Shown: positions 22,901 through 34,073 of the stretch, in pieces
Position numbering within the stretch: the first letter of the stretch is position 1
Layout: every line of letters begins with the position of its first letter
NCBI RefSeq assembly: GCF_000143415.4
Contig: NW_003314340.1
Span: forward strand, 379,951-443,950
Direction of reading: 5' to 3'
DNA length: 64,000 nucleotides
Source: Selaginella moellendorffii
Taxonomy: Eukaryota; Streptophyta; Lycopodiopsida; Selaginellales; Selaginellaceae
Notes under the pieces: generated by a model
What the model was told of the DNA's origin: nothing
Databases searched by the model: none
The model's input: the letters and a program-made list of their open reading frames with translations, nothing else
Made by a program: the position numbers and the translations under genes

Positions 22901-23819
22901 TACCCGTATATTTACTGCATAAAAAATCAAGCTAGAATTTTTTTACTGAAGGTTGTAAAAGGCAGGAAGGCACTACATAGAAACCATGTGGGCATAATTA
23001 CATACCACATTGTCTCTACCACTTCCACTCATGATTAACGCCTGATCCAAGCTTGAATCTAAGCCTATATCATGTCTAGTTAGTCTAAATGAAGAGTTGA
23101 TGAGAAAAATATACAAAAAATTCATCAATTAAGTACCCAAAATGTTATTCTTGGTTTTGGCCTTACTTGCACACACTCTTCCTCATTGCTATGGCTTCAA
23201 TCTTGCCACTAACATGTGGTTTTAGTGATGAACTACTAGGCTCCCACTTCTGGTACTACTAGGCACTTGATTCTCCATAAACACTCTAACTTTAGGATTG
23301 AAGTGGTTAATATTGAAATAAGATCGCTTTCAGAATCTGATTTCTAATACTTATGTGAATAATTCATGCAAAATCTGATATTTCTTCTGCCAACCCGCCC
23401 ACCATTAGTGTCACAAGGTAATCTTAATTATCATTTCCATGAAACTTCAAAACTATGAGCACAAAGTTAATATTTCTTTCATTAAGAGTTTTAGTTAAAT
23501 GGCTTGATCACGACTCTAAGTATTAGATAAAGTATTGTAATCAAGAGGCTCATCCTCCCATTTGTCACTAGCCTTCTAGCCAACAAGTGCTATACTCCTT
23601 TCAACTTCAATCATCATAAGATTGCCAAGATTGCCTATAATTAAAGAGTCAATTGCTTTGATACTATGAAAATATTGGAGAGATGCATATAAAGAGGAAA
23701 AACTATGTATCTCAATTGTATATGGATGGGTATATAATGACCATATGGGCCTCTAAAAATCATTATGGAAATCTTTTATGAATGAGCATTTGATGCAAAA
23801 AAAAGTTTTAGTGCAAAAA
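22901..23819. other. AT-rich, no gene seen
   Basis: AT-rich sequence with no open frame of note. It may be further decayed duplicate sequence, but I could not align it by eye. Confidence 0.45.
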
Positions 23820-24758
23820 ATCATAACTTAAGAGAAAAGTAAATCTTTAATGTCCCATTAACATATTTGTATAGGCACATATTTATTCTCCACAAATAAA
23901 GAATATCTAAATTTCAAGTGGGCTTTATTCTTACTTTGCTATCAGCTGCCACAACTCTTCTCTCCTCCCACTTGGCACAATAATGAGAAAATTGTTATAT
24001 CATTCATTAAAATGAAATTCATAGCAATAGTGTTATAAAATCATAATGTAAAGCTTGATAAGTGGGATATAAACCAAAATTGCATGATTCCAGTGTTTAG
24101 AGGCTACATTTTTCAAGTTTTTAGTATACATTGTTTTATTCTTGTAATGGTTGAACTTGGAATGCCTCTCATAAGCCTAGTAAACACATTTTTGCTAATA
24201 AAGGAAATATACTTGCAAAAGTTATTTTTAACAAATATGTAGAAGAATTTGGCCTCTTAGACATTGTGGAATGTAAATAAAAAATTCTTCTAATTTATAG
24301 TTTTTATTGGTTATTAAGCCAATGCTCTAACACCATTTTCTTTGTAGAGAAAATTGTGGATAGAATTTGCAAAAAGTTTATGTTAGCTAAATATAAGAAA
24401 TAGTGGGATAGAAGGAATCTAGAAAAGTAGTTTAACAAGAAACCTTTCTAAGTTGCAATGGCAATTGTGAAGGATTATGATTTAGAGCAATTTTTGTGGA
24501 TGTAATGCTAGTAAAACTTTTTATAGCTTTATTTTTTCTAAATTTTCTTATAGAAAAGCTTATTGCATATTCAAAGCATTTATTTACATATTAAAATCTT
24601 TTATGCTTGACTAAAACTCTTTTAATGATTGTGGCTAGGAAGAATCTAAGCATTCTCCACAAATATAAGTGTTCCATTTTGGATTGTACTTTCGAAATAA
24701 AAATAATTTTCTTATTCTTGTATGATTTAATGGCCCCCTTTGTCATGAAAGACTCTTC
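23820..24758 (+). pseudogene. AT-decayed copy of the LMW-PTP / FMN hydrolase locus, part 1
   Basis: In order, this block follows the intact locus at 48000-50390: promoter (ATAAAGAATATC), LMW-PTP exon 1 end (GTGTTTAGAGGC), exon 2 (GACATTGTGGAATG), FMN hydrolase exon 2 (TTAGCTAAATATAAGAAATA) and exon 5 (GTCATGAAAGACTCT). Most differences are C-to-T or G-to-A relative to the intact copy, with some transversions and deletions. It ends at the 5' LTR of the chromodomain element. Confidence 0.8.
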
Positions 24759-25272
24759 TGTAAGGAACTAACTCCCCAAGGTGTCGTACGCTAAAGGATC
24801 CTCGAAAGCATGACTGAAATGATAAAGAGTTCATCGGATGGGACCAAGTCCGAGATCGTGTCCAAGACTGACTCTGAGACCGAGTTTAAGATAGAGTCCG
24901 AGATTGAGTCCGAGGCCGACTCCGAGACCAAGTTCGAAACTGAGTTTGAGACCGAGTCCGAGATCTGAGAATGGGTCTGAGACCGAGTTTGAGTTCGAGT
25001 TTGAGGTCGAGTCTAAGATTGGGTCCGAGGTCGGGTCCAAGACTAAGTCCGAAGTCAGGTCCGAGATCGAGTCCAAGATTGAGTTCGAGATCGAGTCCAA
25101 GTACTAATATGTGTCAAGGGGTGAAAGCCCAAAGCGTGCGTCTCCCAAGGGCGGGGGGGGGGGGGGGGGGGGGTTTAAATAATTTTCCCAAGTCATTTAG
25201 GCTTTTAGTTTGGTTCCGGGGGCCCAAAAAACCGGCTTGAACGAAAGTTTCCGGGTTGGCTCCCCACTTAAT
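24759..25272 (+). repeat. 5' LTR of chromovirus (runs into assembly gap)
   Basis: It aligns with the 3' LTR at 30078 up to the words AAGCCCAAAG(C/T)GTGCGTCTCCC. Inside, about 24840-25110, is a degenerate array of 6-bp units GAGTCC/GAGATC (12-bp period) that reads as Ser-Glu-Ile-Glu repeats. After a G21 run (25153-25173) the sequence no longer matches the 3' LTR, so the part beyond 25173 may be leader or a misassembly. Confidence 0.75.
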
Positions 25273-25904
25273 NNNNNNNNNNNNNNNNNNNNNNNNNNNN
25301 NNNNNNNNNNNNNNNNNNNNNNNNNNNNNNNNNNNNNNNNNNNNNNNNNNNNNNNNNNNNNNNNNNNNNNNNNNNNNNNNNNNNNNNNNNNNNNNNNNNN
25401 NNNNNNNNNNNNNNNNNNNNNNNNNNNNNNNNNNNNNNNNNNNNNNNNNNNNNNNNNNNNNNNNNNNNNNNNNNNNNNNNNNNNNNNNNNNNNNNNNNNN
25501 NNNNNNNNNNNNNNNNNNNNNNNNNNNNNNNNNNNNNNNNNNNNNNNNNNNNNNNNNNNNNNNNNNNNNNNNNNNNNNNNNNNNNNNNNNNNNNNNNNNN
25601 NNNNNNNNNNNNNNNNNNNNNNNNNNNNNNNNNNNNNNNNNNNNNNNNNNNNNNNNNNNNNNNNNNNNNNNNNNNNNNNNNNNNNNNNNNNNNNNNNNNN
25701 NNNNNNNNNNNNNNNNNNNNNNNNNNNNNNNNNNNNNNNNNNNNNNNNNNNNNNNNNNNNNNNNNNNNNNNNNNNNNNNNNNNNNNNNNNNNNNNNNNNN
25801 NNNNNNNNNNNNNNNNNNNNNNNNNNNNNNNNNNNNNNNNNNNNNNNNNNNNNNNNNNNNNNNNNNNNNNNNNNNNNNNNNNNNNNNNNNNNNNNNNNNN
25901 NNNN
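25273..25904. other. Assembly gap (632 N)
   Basis: A run of N. It hides the end of the 5' LTR region, the primer-binding site and the start of gag of the chromovirus. Confidence 1.
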
Positions 25905-28900
25905 AAAGAGGAGTCTGGTGGTGAGGTTTGGTCGTCCAAGGCTCGATTGGATGTTCTAGAAAAGCAGACTATAACCATTTAAGAATATGTTAATGGATTT
26001 ATGGCAAAGAGGATACTTATCACAGACATAGGGGATACAGATGCGTTCCATGCCTTCATATCAGGCTTGCAAACTTGGGCTCGCGGTGAGGTGATGTGTT
26101 GGATCCCGACCAACTACAAGGAAGCATTGGATGCGGCCATCAAAGTGCATTTCAACGATAACCTGCAAAAGGGGAATACGACGAGGTCGAGGTCTACGTT
26201 TAGCAAAGGGGCCAAACCAAGAGGAACATATAGCAAAGGGAAATTCAAGAAGAGTTTCTCTAAGAATGAGTCCTTAGGGTTCCGGAAAGGTAGATCCAGT
26301 GGCTAGCAATCAAGTATGTGGGGGAGTTAAGCAAAAAGAGACAAACCCAGGGAATGTCCCTACCCGAAAAAGGCCAGAGCCAATATGGCCATTAAGTCGA
26401 GTGAAATCCAAACTAAGGTATGTGATCCAATCCTTAGCTCAAAGTTACTCATTACATGAGCAACTTTGGTAGAGAGTCGTTCACGACATTTACTAACCCT
26501 TCGAGGGAAGTTCAAAGGTAGCTTTGTTAAGATGCTTATTGACATAGGTGCTTTGGATAATTTTGTGGCTATAGACATAGTCTAGCAAGCCAAACTAACG
26601 ATGTAGCGGCTGGAACCAAGGACGATAGAGTTTGTTCAAGGTAGCCAAAGCACCGATGAGATACTTCGACAAACAAAAGTTGAAGTAGGGACATGGAAAG
26701 TAGACATGGATTTCACTGTGTTGGACATAACGGGATTTAACGTAATCTTTGGAATAGACTGGTTCAATCAGTTCGTAATAGCCCTGCATGGACAAGGGAG
26801 GAACCTTGTGGTACTAGTGAATGCCTGGGGAGAACGATCTAGGGTGGAGGCCTAAGATCTAAAGGTAGGGCAATGTAAGGCCAAAGACTCTTACTTAAAC
26901 TTAGTGTCCACGAGAGGAAAACTCACTAAAGGAACCAAGGCAACATTTTTATGCTTACTCTCGGTGAAGAGTGACAAAAAGACAGGAACGAAAGAAGTAC
27001 CTTTAGTGATCCAGCGGATGTTAGCCCAATTCTAGGATACCATGCCAGAGGAGCCACCGACAGAGTTGCCCCCCACCCGACCGATAAAACACAAGATTGA
27101 GCTGGTCGAGGGTGCTAAGGTGGTGGTTCGTCCCCCCTATCATTTGAGAGAAAAATAACTCAAGGAGCTCAAGTGCCAACTAGAAGAGTTAGTTGACAAA
27201 GGGTATGTTAGGTTGAGCGAGTCGTTGTATGGGGTGCCAGTGTTATTTGTGAAAAAGAAAGATAAATCTATGCGCATGTGCATAGACTACCAGTTGCTTA
27301 ACAAGTATACAAAGAAGAACAAGTACCCTTTGCCAAGGATTGAGGACCTGTTCAATAGGTTGGGAAAGGCAAAATATTTCTCGAGGATTGACCTAAGGTC
27401 AGGATACTACCAGATCAGGGTAGCAGAGGAAGATATCAAGAAGACAACCTGTCAAACAAAGTATGGGAGCTTTGAGTTTCTAGTGATGCCCTTTGGGTTG
27501 TGCAATGCGTCAGTAACGTTTTCGGCACTGATGAACCATATCTTTATACCCTATCTGGATCAATTCATTGTCGTTTATATTGATGACATCCTGATCTATA
27601 ACAAGATGCTAGAGGAACATGTCAAACACTTGACAAAGGTGTTTGAGAAACTAAGGGAACACAAACTATATGCTAAAGAGAGCAAATGCGACTTTGCTCA
27701 ACAATAGGTAAAGTTTCTTGGGCATGTGGTGGGCCAAGACGGGCTCAAAGTGGACCCTAAGAAGGTCCAAGCGATCCAAGAATGGGAGCGACCATCGAAT
27801 GTACATGAGTTGAGGGCATTCATGGGGCTATGCAACTACTACCGAAAGTTTATCAGACACTATTCGAGAGTACCCTTACCCTTAACGAACCAAATGGGTA
27901 AAGGGAAGATGGTATGAACAGCAGAATGCGAGGCGGCATTTGTCCACCTCAAAGGGAAGTTGAGGAAGACACTTATGTTAGTGTTATTTGACTTTGGTAA
28001 GGACTTTGAGGTAGAAATGGATGCTTCAGACTTTGCATTGGGCTCAGTTTTGAAGCAAGACAACCATCCAGTGGTGTTCTTTTTGAAGAAGTTGAACAAG
28101 GCTCAGCAAAAATGGCCTGCCCACGAGAAGGAATTATTTGCGGTGGTCAAGGCACTCAAGGAGTGGCGACACTACCTTGGGAGGCACTTTAAAGTTTACA
28201 CAGATAATGTGGCAACAAAACACTTCTTGTCACAACCTGATCTAAGAGGGAAATAAAGTCGGTGGGCCAATGCTTTGGTTGAGTTTGATTGTAAGATTCT
28301 GTATAAACCTAAGAAGAGCAATATCGTGGCAAATGCTCTAAGTCAAAAAACAAGCTTGAAGTTAGCGATATCTAGCGTGATAGCAACCTTTTGGTCTAGC
28401 ACAAGAAGTGTTGTTGAAGAACCAAGAGGCGCGAGAAGCTCACCAGAGAGGTGAGTTGCCAACATAAGAGAAAACAGGTTATGTGGAACGCAATGGACTT
28501 ATCTATTATAAATAAACGAAAGTGTATATTCCTAAAGGGGAATTAAGGAAGGTAGCCTTAGAAGAGTGTTATGATGGACCTCTTGCGGGATACGGCAGAG
28601 TGCTCAAGATGATGGGCTTACTCAAGTGGAAGTATCACTGGCCAGATATGGCTAATGACGTCCAAGACTTTGTAAAGTCATGTCCAACATGTCAGCAAGT
28701 CAAAGCCATGACTAAGGCTAGTGGGGGCTTGTTACAAAGCATCCCAATTCCAGATCAGCCATGGAAATGTCTTACAATGGACTTCATCACGGGACTCCCC
28801 CCAAGCGAGGGTTCGATGCGATATTCGTGGTGGTGGACCGATTTTCAAAGATGGCACATTTCATACCCACCACCACGGAAGTGGATGCGGAAGGTGTAGC

Positions 28901-29620
28901 AAAGCTATTCTTCGAACAAGTGGTTCGAGTGCGGGGAAGGCCAGAAGAGATCATCTCAGACCGAGATAAGATCCTCAAGGATGAGTCTATGGGAAGTCAT
29001 CAATGGGTGAGCTATTGAAGGTCCTGTGGAACTCGGCGTGGCCGAGTATCATGGAGAGTTACCTACAGTGGAGGCATTCACGGCAGAAAGACTCAACATT
29101 TGGAATCTGGGCTCAACAAAAGCAAACCAAGTACGCGAACCAGAAGCGTCGGGATGTAGAGTTCCAAGCTAGGGAGAAGGTGTGGCTGAACACCAAGAAC
29201 CTCAGGCTACCAAGTGGGATCAGTCAGAAGTTGACCCAAAGGTAAAAATGCATGTATTCTTGTAAATGAATTGATCTTGAGTTCCTTAAGCAAGTTCGCA
29301 GGGCCTTACAAGATTGAGGTATGAATCGGTAAAGTGGCTTACTGTCTTCGACTTCCTCGAGAGATGGGGAAGATGCACCTAGTGTTCCACGTGAACTTAC
29401 TTAAGCTGTACTTTGAGGATCTGCTTCGCAAGGACTAAGTAAGACCTTTACATGAGGTTATCCAAGGGGAAGAGGAATACGAAGTCGAGGCCATCCTCAA
29501 TGCGCACAAGAGCAAGCGACAAGGACGTGAGGTGAGAGAGTTCCATATGAAGTGGAAAGGATTTCCACACTGCGAAGCAACATGGGAACCGGAGGAGAAC
29601 CTAGTGAACGCATAAGATCT
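25905..29620 (+). pseudogene. gag-pol of the chromovirus, many lesions
   Basis: Fragments in order: gag-like 26001-26306; protease region near 26500-26800 (DFTVLDITGFNVIFGIDWF); reverse transcriptase 27213-27917 with YIDDILIY and an in-frame TAG near 27706; RNase H 27960-28256 (EMDASDFALGSVL); integrase 28522-29018 with the zinc finger CPTCQQ and the chromoviral [14 protein letters not shown] in a shifted frame; and a chromodomain at about 29462-29615 (YEVEAILNAHKSKRQGR, then WKGFPHCEATWEPEENL). The chromodomain places it among chromoviruses, which often target heterochromatin. At least five stops or shifts separate the pieces. Confidence 0.85.
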
Positions 29621-29734
29621 AATGGAGGAATTTCTGCAAGACAAAACTTTATGTACTTATACAAAGTTTAATTAAAGTATCAATTTGTGAAGTTGAGCAA
29701 TGGCATATGTTGGGACTCGAAGGCATGCCGAAGG

Positions 29735-29890
29735 TAAGCTAATTAGCATGGGTTAGCTAGGTCGACCAGGTGTAAGCACTATGCCCGACTCCCCACGGGG
29801 ATGTCCAATCCGTAGACGTATTCTACGGAGGTTGGGTTCGAGTCCCAACCCCCTAGTAAAGCAAGGCTGGGTTCAAGTCCCGACCCCATA
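29735..29890 (+). other. tRNA-like sequence in the chromovirus 3' region
   Basis: GGTTGGGTTCGAGTCCCAACC at about 29830 would fold as a perfect tRNA T-arm with a B-box (GGTTCGAGTCC). It is preceded by a CCGTA/TACGG stem like a class II variable arm and by a TTAGCTAGGTCGACC A-box-like word near 29750. A second T-arm-like copy (GGGTTCAAGTCCCGACC) follows at about 29868. No normal 7-nt anticodon loop is evident, so it is not a working tRNA. Confidence 0.4.
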
Positions 29891-30077
29891 CTAGGGCATG
29901 GTGAGGTGAGGGGTATAGGGACATCTATATTCCATTGTCATGGGCTCTTGGCCGGGGAGGCTAACATAGGCACACTGCTAAGTGGGGGGATGCCCCCAGA
30001 GACATGGTCAACAAGTTGTAGGGTTTAAAAAGAGACGTTCGATGTCGGCATCGAACTTCTTCTATGGGTGGTGGAGT

Positions 30078-30480
30078 TGTAAAGAACCAACTCCCTGAGG
30101 TGTTATAGGCTAAAGGATCCCCGAAAGCATGACCAAAATAATAAAGAGTTCATCAGATGGGACTGAGTCCGAGATCGAATCCAAGACCGACTTTGAGACC
30201 GAGTTCGAAATAGAGTCCGAGATCAAGTCCGAAGTTCGAGACCGAGTTCGAAACCGAGTTCAAGACTGAGTCCGAGATCCGAGAATGGGTTCAAGACCGA
30301 GTCCGAGTTCGAGTCCGAGGTCGAGTCCGAGATCGGGTCCGAGGTCGAGTCCGAGATTTATTTCGAGACCAAGTCCGAAGTCAGGTCCAAAATCGAGTCT
30401 GAGACTGAGTCTGAGTACTAATACAGGTCAAGGGGTGAAAGCCCAAAGTGTGCGTCTCCCCGGGGGGGCTGCAGGGGTTC
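30078..30480 (+). repeat. 3' LTR of chromovirus
   Basis: It starts TGTAAAGAAC after a purine-rich GGTGGTGGAG. It holds the same degenerate GAGTCC/GAGATC array (about 30155-30420) as the 5' LTR. Its right end is estimated from loss of similarity and the resumption of decayed host sequence near 30486. Confidence 0.78.
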
Positions 30481-30485
30481 CAAAA

Positions 30486-31300
30486 GTATAGTAGGGATAG
30501 TGAAGTAATTTTTGTAGATGTAGTGCTAGTAAAACTTTTTATAGCTTTATTTTTTATAAATTTTCTTATAGAAAAGCTTATTGCATATTCAAATCATTTA
30601 TTTATATATTAAAATCTTTTACGCTTGACTGAAACTCTTTTAATGATTGTGGGGGATGAGATCCAAAAACCTAAGCATTCTCCACAAATATAAGTGCTCC
30701 ATTTTTTATTGTACTTTCAAAATAAAAATAATTTTCTTATTCTTTTATGATTTAATGGCCCACTTTGTCATCAAAGACTCTCCCTAAGTTTAAACTTCCA
30801 AGTTAATCCTTAACATTTTACATTGATAATTCGATATTATAAAATAATATTTTATCTTTATTAGCTTTCAAACCAATATTATAAGATGGGGACTTAACCG
30901 TCTCAACTAAGTCACTGTAAGTCATGTCATCAAATAGACTTATGTTTGTTAAAAAGAATGCTCAGTTAAACATTGATTATTGCATAAATCTTAAAAAGAG
31001 TAATTATGGGTTTTTTTTTTGTCTAGGCTAATTTCTAAGAGGATAAAATTCTATATTAATAAATCACAATCATCAACAAATGTGAATTACTTAGGAAAGA
31101 AAATAAACACTCTTGCCATTTTCTTTCTAGAATTAAGTGAAGGTCTAGAATAATTATATATTGTTGTTTTAGGACTAGAAACTATAACAACTTTTTGTAA
31201 ATATTGTAGGATGGTTTTTGTTGCTTCTCTTTTTTTTAGTGTCATTATTTTATGAGGATGTGGTTCTTTTAATCCAATTTGAAAAACAATATGACATGGA
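30486..31300 (+). pseudogene. AT-decayed copy of FMN hydrolase locus, part 2
   Basis: From about 30509 to 30790 this repeats, with few differences, the segment 24488-24758 that precedes the chromovirus. It then continues past it through the region matching FMN hydrolase exon 5 and beyond (GTCATCAAAGACTCTCC). A later block near 31020 (GTCTAGGCTAATTTCT) matches the last riboflavin-kinase exon (GTCCAGGCCAATTTCT near 51155). The 3' flank (near 31255) resembles 22815. All are shifted to AT. Confidence 0.75.
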
Positions 31301-33843
31301 AAACTTATCCCAGTTTTACATGCTTATATTACAGTTATATATTTTCTTTTATATGGAAAATTGGAGTGTAAAATATACCCTTTATGGCCACTGTCAAGAT
31401 CACCATACCTATGATTGCATCTGCAGCCATGATTTATATTACCATGCCTCCCATAATGATTGCAACCATCACAAATTGGAACTATATACTAACTCGAGTG
31501 GGATTTACTTCTTTATCATTTTAAAAATTGTAACTTACGGCTATAAGCAAATGCATAATTTTCATTGTGGAAATGATTTTGGCAAGATTATAACTCAAGG
31601 TAAATGTAAATATGGCAAAGGTTAGTGTAATAAAATTATAACTCAAGGTTATGGGGTAGGGCATTAAATTAGCCATCATCCTAAATTCATAATGTTCAAA
31701 AATGGATCTTCTCAAGTTTGTGAGAACCTAGTCATTGATTATATATAGGAAAAAAATATCTAACTCAGTGAGGGAAGTTTATGTTAAATGATAGGATGCT
31801 AAAAAAATTTATACTAGGAAGTTTAATAGATCTTTTCTATGTAGTGATAATGTAAAAAATAAATATCTCCTCAAACAAAATACTTCCTCCAACTTATCAA
31901 GAATTGTAAAATCCATACCCATCTCCACAAAATTTTAAATGAAATTGAAAAGTTGGTGAGTGCAACATATAAGGATGAAACATGTTTCATTTCCTTTGAA
32001 GACATTATTGACAAAGTGGTAAAACTTCATCTAGTGCTAAAGTGATTTTAGTTATTGATTTTGAATGTCTACTTTAATACCTTTAATTAGAATTTGAATA
32101 ATATATGGGGTTGTTACAACAAACTTTATTTTGCATAGACAATGGTAAATCGAGCTCACTTAAAAGTAAAGGAGTTAGAATCAAATTAAGAGTTTTACAT
32201 AAAAGTGTTAGCTTTTATAAAAGATATTAAGTTATACAGTTAAAATAAAGGTTTAAAAGAAAGGATTAACATCCATTTATCAAAGGTTGTAATTACTTAT
32301 TTACTTTTCTAAGTTAGAGTCAAAAACATTAAATACCATAGTGGGATTATTAAATCAATTAAAGTTGTAAAAAAGGTTTAGCTCATCTCTAAACCTTTTA
32401 AACTTTCACCTACATTCCACAATTATGCTTATGCTCAAGAGGCACTTCTCGATCTCAAGAGAGGTGATGGAGAGCAAAATAACCAAAGACTTCCATACAA
32501 GCTTTCAAAGTTTATACTTTGGAAGTAGCAAATGATTTAAATGTTTTCTTCTCTAATACTTTACTTCTTATATCACAGTAGTTAAATAAATGATAATGGT
32601 AAAAATGTATGTCACTATTCATAGTAAATTCCTTTTTGACTTCTTCTTTCATTTATCATTTTGAGATAACACTTTAAGATTGTTTGTGCAACTGAAATGA
32701 ATCTTAGCTTTATTTATGGATGTAAGGATAATTTTTGCTATGGTAATGATTTTCGTAACTAGTGTGACAAGATTGCAACTAAGGGTAGATATGAGTGTGG
32801 CAAAGGTTGGTGGGGTAGGATTATAGCTCAAGGTGGTGCGGAAGGGCATGAAGTTGACCACCATCATAATTTTTTTATGTTCAAGGATAGATTTTTCAAT
32901 TTTGGAATTCCAAATATATAATAGAGATATATCATATATCATTTACACAAACTGGCATTCAATTTTGGAATTCCAAATATATAATAGAGATATATTATAT
33001 ATCATTTACACAAACTGGGGAATGCCATGTTGAGTGAAGTCAAAAAATAACTCAATACCATGCCTTAAAGCCTTTTGCTTTCTCATGACTCTACCGTTCA
33101 AATATACAAGAAAAACTACCAATTACACATTATGTTATTGTAAAAGAAACAAAAGGGAATTTTTGTGTATTATGAAATTTTCAAGTCATTTTCAAATTCG
33201 ATTAAAGACATTAATGCAGTTCAAAAAAATTTCAATCCATTTTTTTTTCTTTCCAATTATTTATTTCTCTCCTCAAATGATTCGTAGATGATAGAAATAG
33301 AGTTTTAATCAAGCTAAAAATATAAGATTTCTCTGAAGTTCTTTAATTTTATTTTTGATTTATAAATCTACTCCACATGGTATTCTTTGAGGAATGTACA
33401 AAACATTGTCAAACATTATGAAAATCTAAAGGTTATGCTTTCAAATAATTTTTTTTCCAACTATTATTTTTATCATGCTAATGGTATTTTTCAAGAAATG
33501 GGTGATCTTGCAAATCTTACACTATTTTAATTGTTGCATAATACAATTTGCATTAATTTTAGATTGAAAATTTATGATCAAATATTCTTCTCTCAAAATC
33601 TTTCAAGGATGGAGCTAACATTCATGGATACTATGAATGGCTTTCAAGGCATGATTTAGTCTCATTTACATTGACTTAAAATTAATAAAAATGGGATTAA
33701 GATAAGCTATTAAAAGTAAATTAAAAGAGATTATTGTTTTTATGATTGCTAAGATATAATCATTACTTTATTTGTATCATAAATAAAACAACTAGCATAC
33801 ATGTGAAATATACTTTGCAAGGTGGTTAGTTTTACATATGTCT

Positions 33844-33845
<2 letters not shown>
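31301..33845. repeat. AT-rich decayed repeats
   Basis: No intact gene. Two diverged direct copies of one segment lie at about 31550-31720 and 32750-32890 (shared TATGGCAAAGGTTAGTG / TGTGGCAAAGGTTGGTG and AGGGCAT...CATCAT). A perfect-looking tandem duplication of 61 bp lies at 32895-32955 and 32958-33018. The source of these repeats is not recognised. Confidence 0.55.

Positions 33846-33899
<54 letters not shown>
33846..33899. repeat. (AT)n(GT)n microsatellite
   Basis: A run of AT dinucleotides followed by GT dinucleotides, ending exactly at the 5' LTR of family A copy 2, whose own first bases are TGTG. Confidence 0.95.
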
Positions 33900-33903
<4 letters not shown>

Positions 33904-34073
33904 AGGGCCAAGTGTACGGCTACGATGCCGTATACTAATATTAGCGTAGTGGATTTTGGTAGCCGTCGGATTGGTTTCAATCCGGACCACTCGCTCCTGT
34001 ATATAAGCTAGGGTTTTTGAATTAATTGATATGCACATTTCTGTATTCCCTTTCCATATTCCATGCATTCACA
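33900..34073 (+). repeat. 5' LTR of family A copy 2
   Basis: 174 bp. U3 contains inverted repeats TACGGC/GCCGTA (33915-33932), CTAATATTAG (33935-33944) and CGGATTG/CAATCCG (33967-33984). A TATA box TATATAAG begins at 34000 and an AGGGTTT word follows. The last bases are CATTCACA rather than CACTCACA, so the terminal inverted repeat is damaged here. Confidence 0.93.

Larger units (their letters stand above)
24759..30480 (+). mobile_element. Degenerate Ty3/gypsy chromovirus
   Basis: A plus-strand LTR element with LTRs starting TGTAA(A/G)GAAC at 24759 and 30078. The interior from 25905 shows a gag remnant, protease region, reverse transcriptase, RNase H, integrase and a chromodomain. Several in-frame stops and frame changes show it is dead. 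An assembly gap (25273-25904) and a 21-G run interrupt the 5' LTR/leader, so its 5' structure is uncertain. The right LTR end is placed only approximately near 30480. Confidence 0.88.

Noticed and set aside
24840-25110. Ser-Glu-Ile-Glu repeat frame as a protein gene
   Set aside because: It is the translation of an LTR hexamer array present in both LTRs and readable in several frames on both strands.
25210-25978. Long frames crossing the run of N
   Set aside because: They exist only because N codons are not read as stops.
31218-31625. 135-codon plus-strand frame in the AT-rich block
   Set aside because: It lies within decayed duplicated DNA; composition is Tyr/His/Phe/Ile-rich as expected from AT drift, and no motif is seen.
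33935-33944. TAATATTAG in the LTR resembles the geminivirus origin nonanucleotide
   Set aside because: The last base differs (TAATATTAC is required), no Rep gene or stem-loop context exists, and it is part of a palindrome in a retrotransposon LTR.
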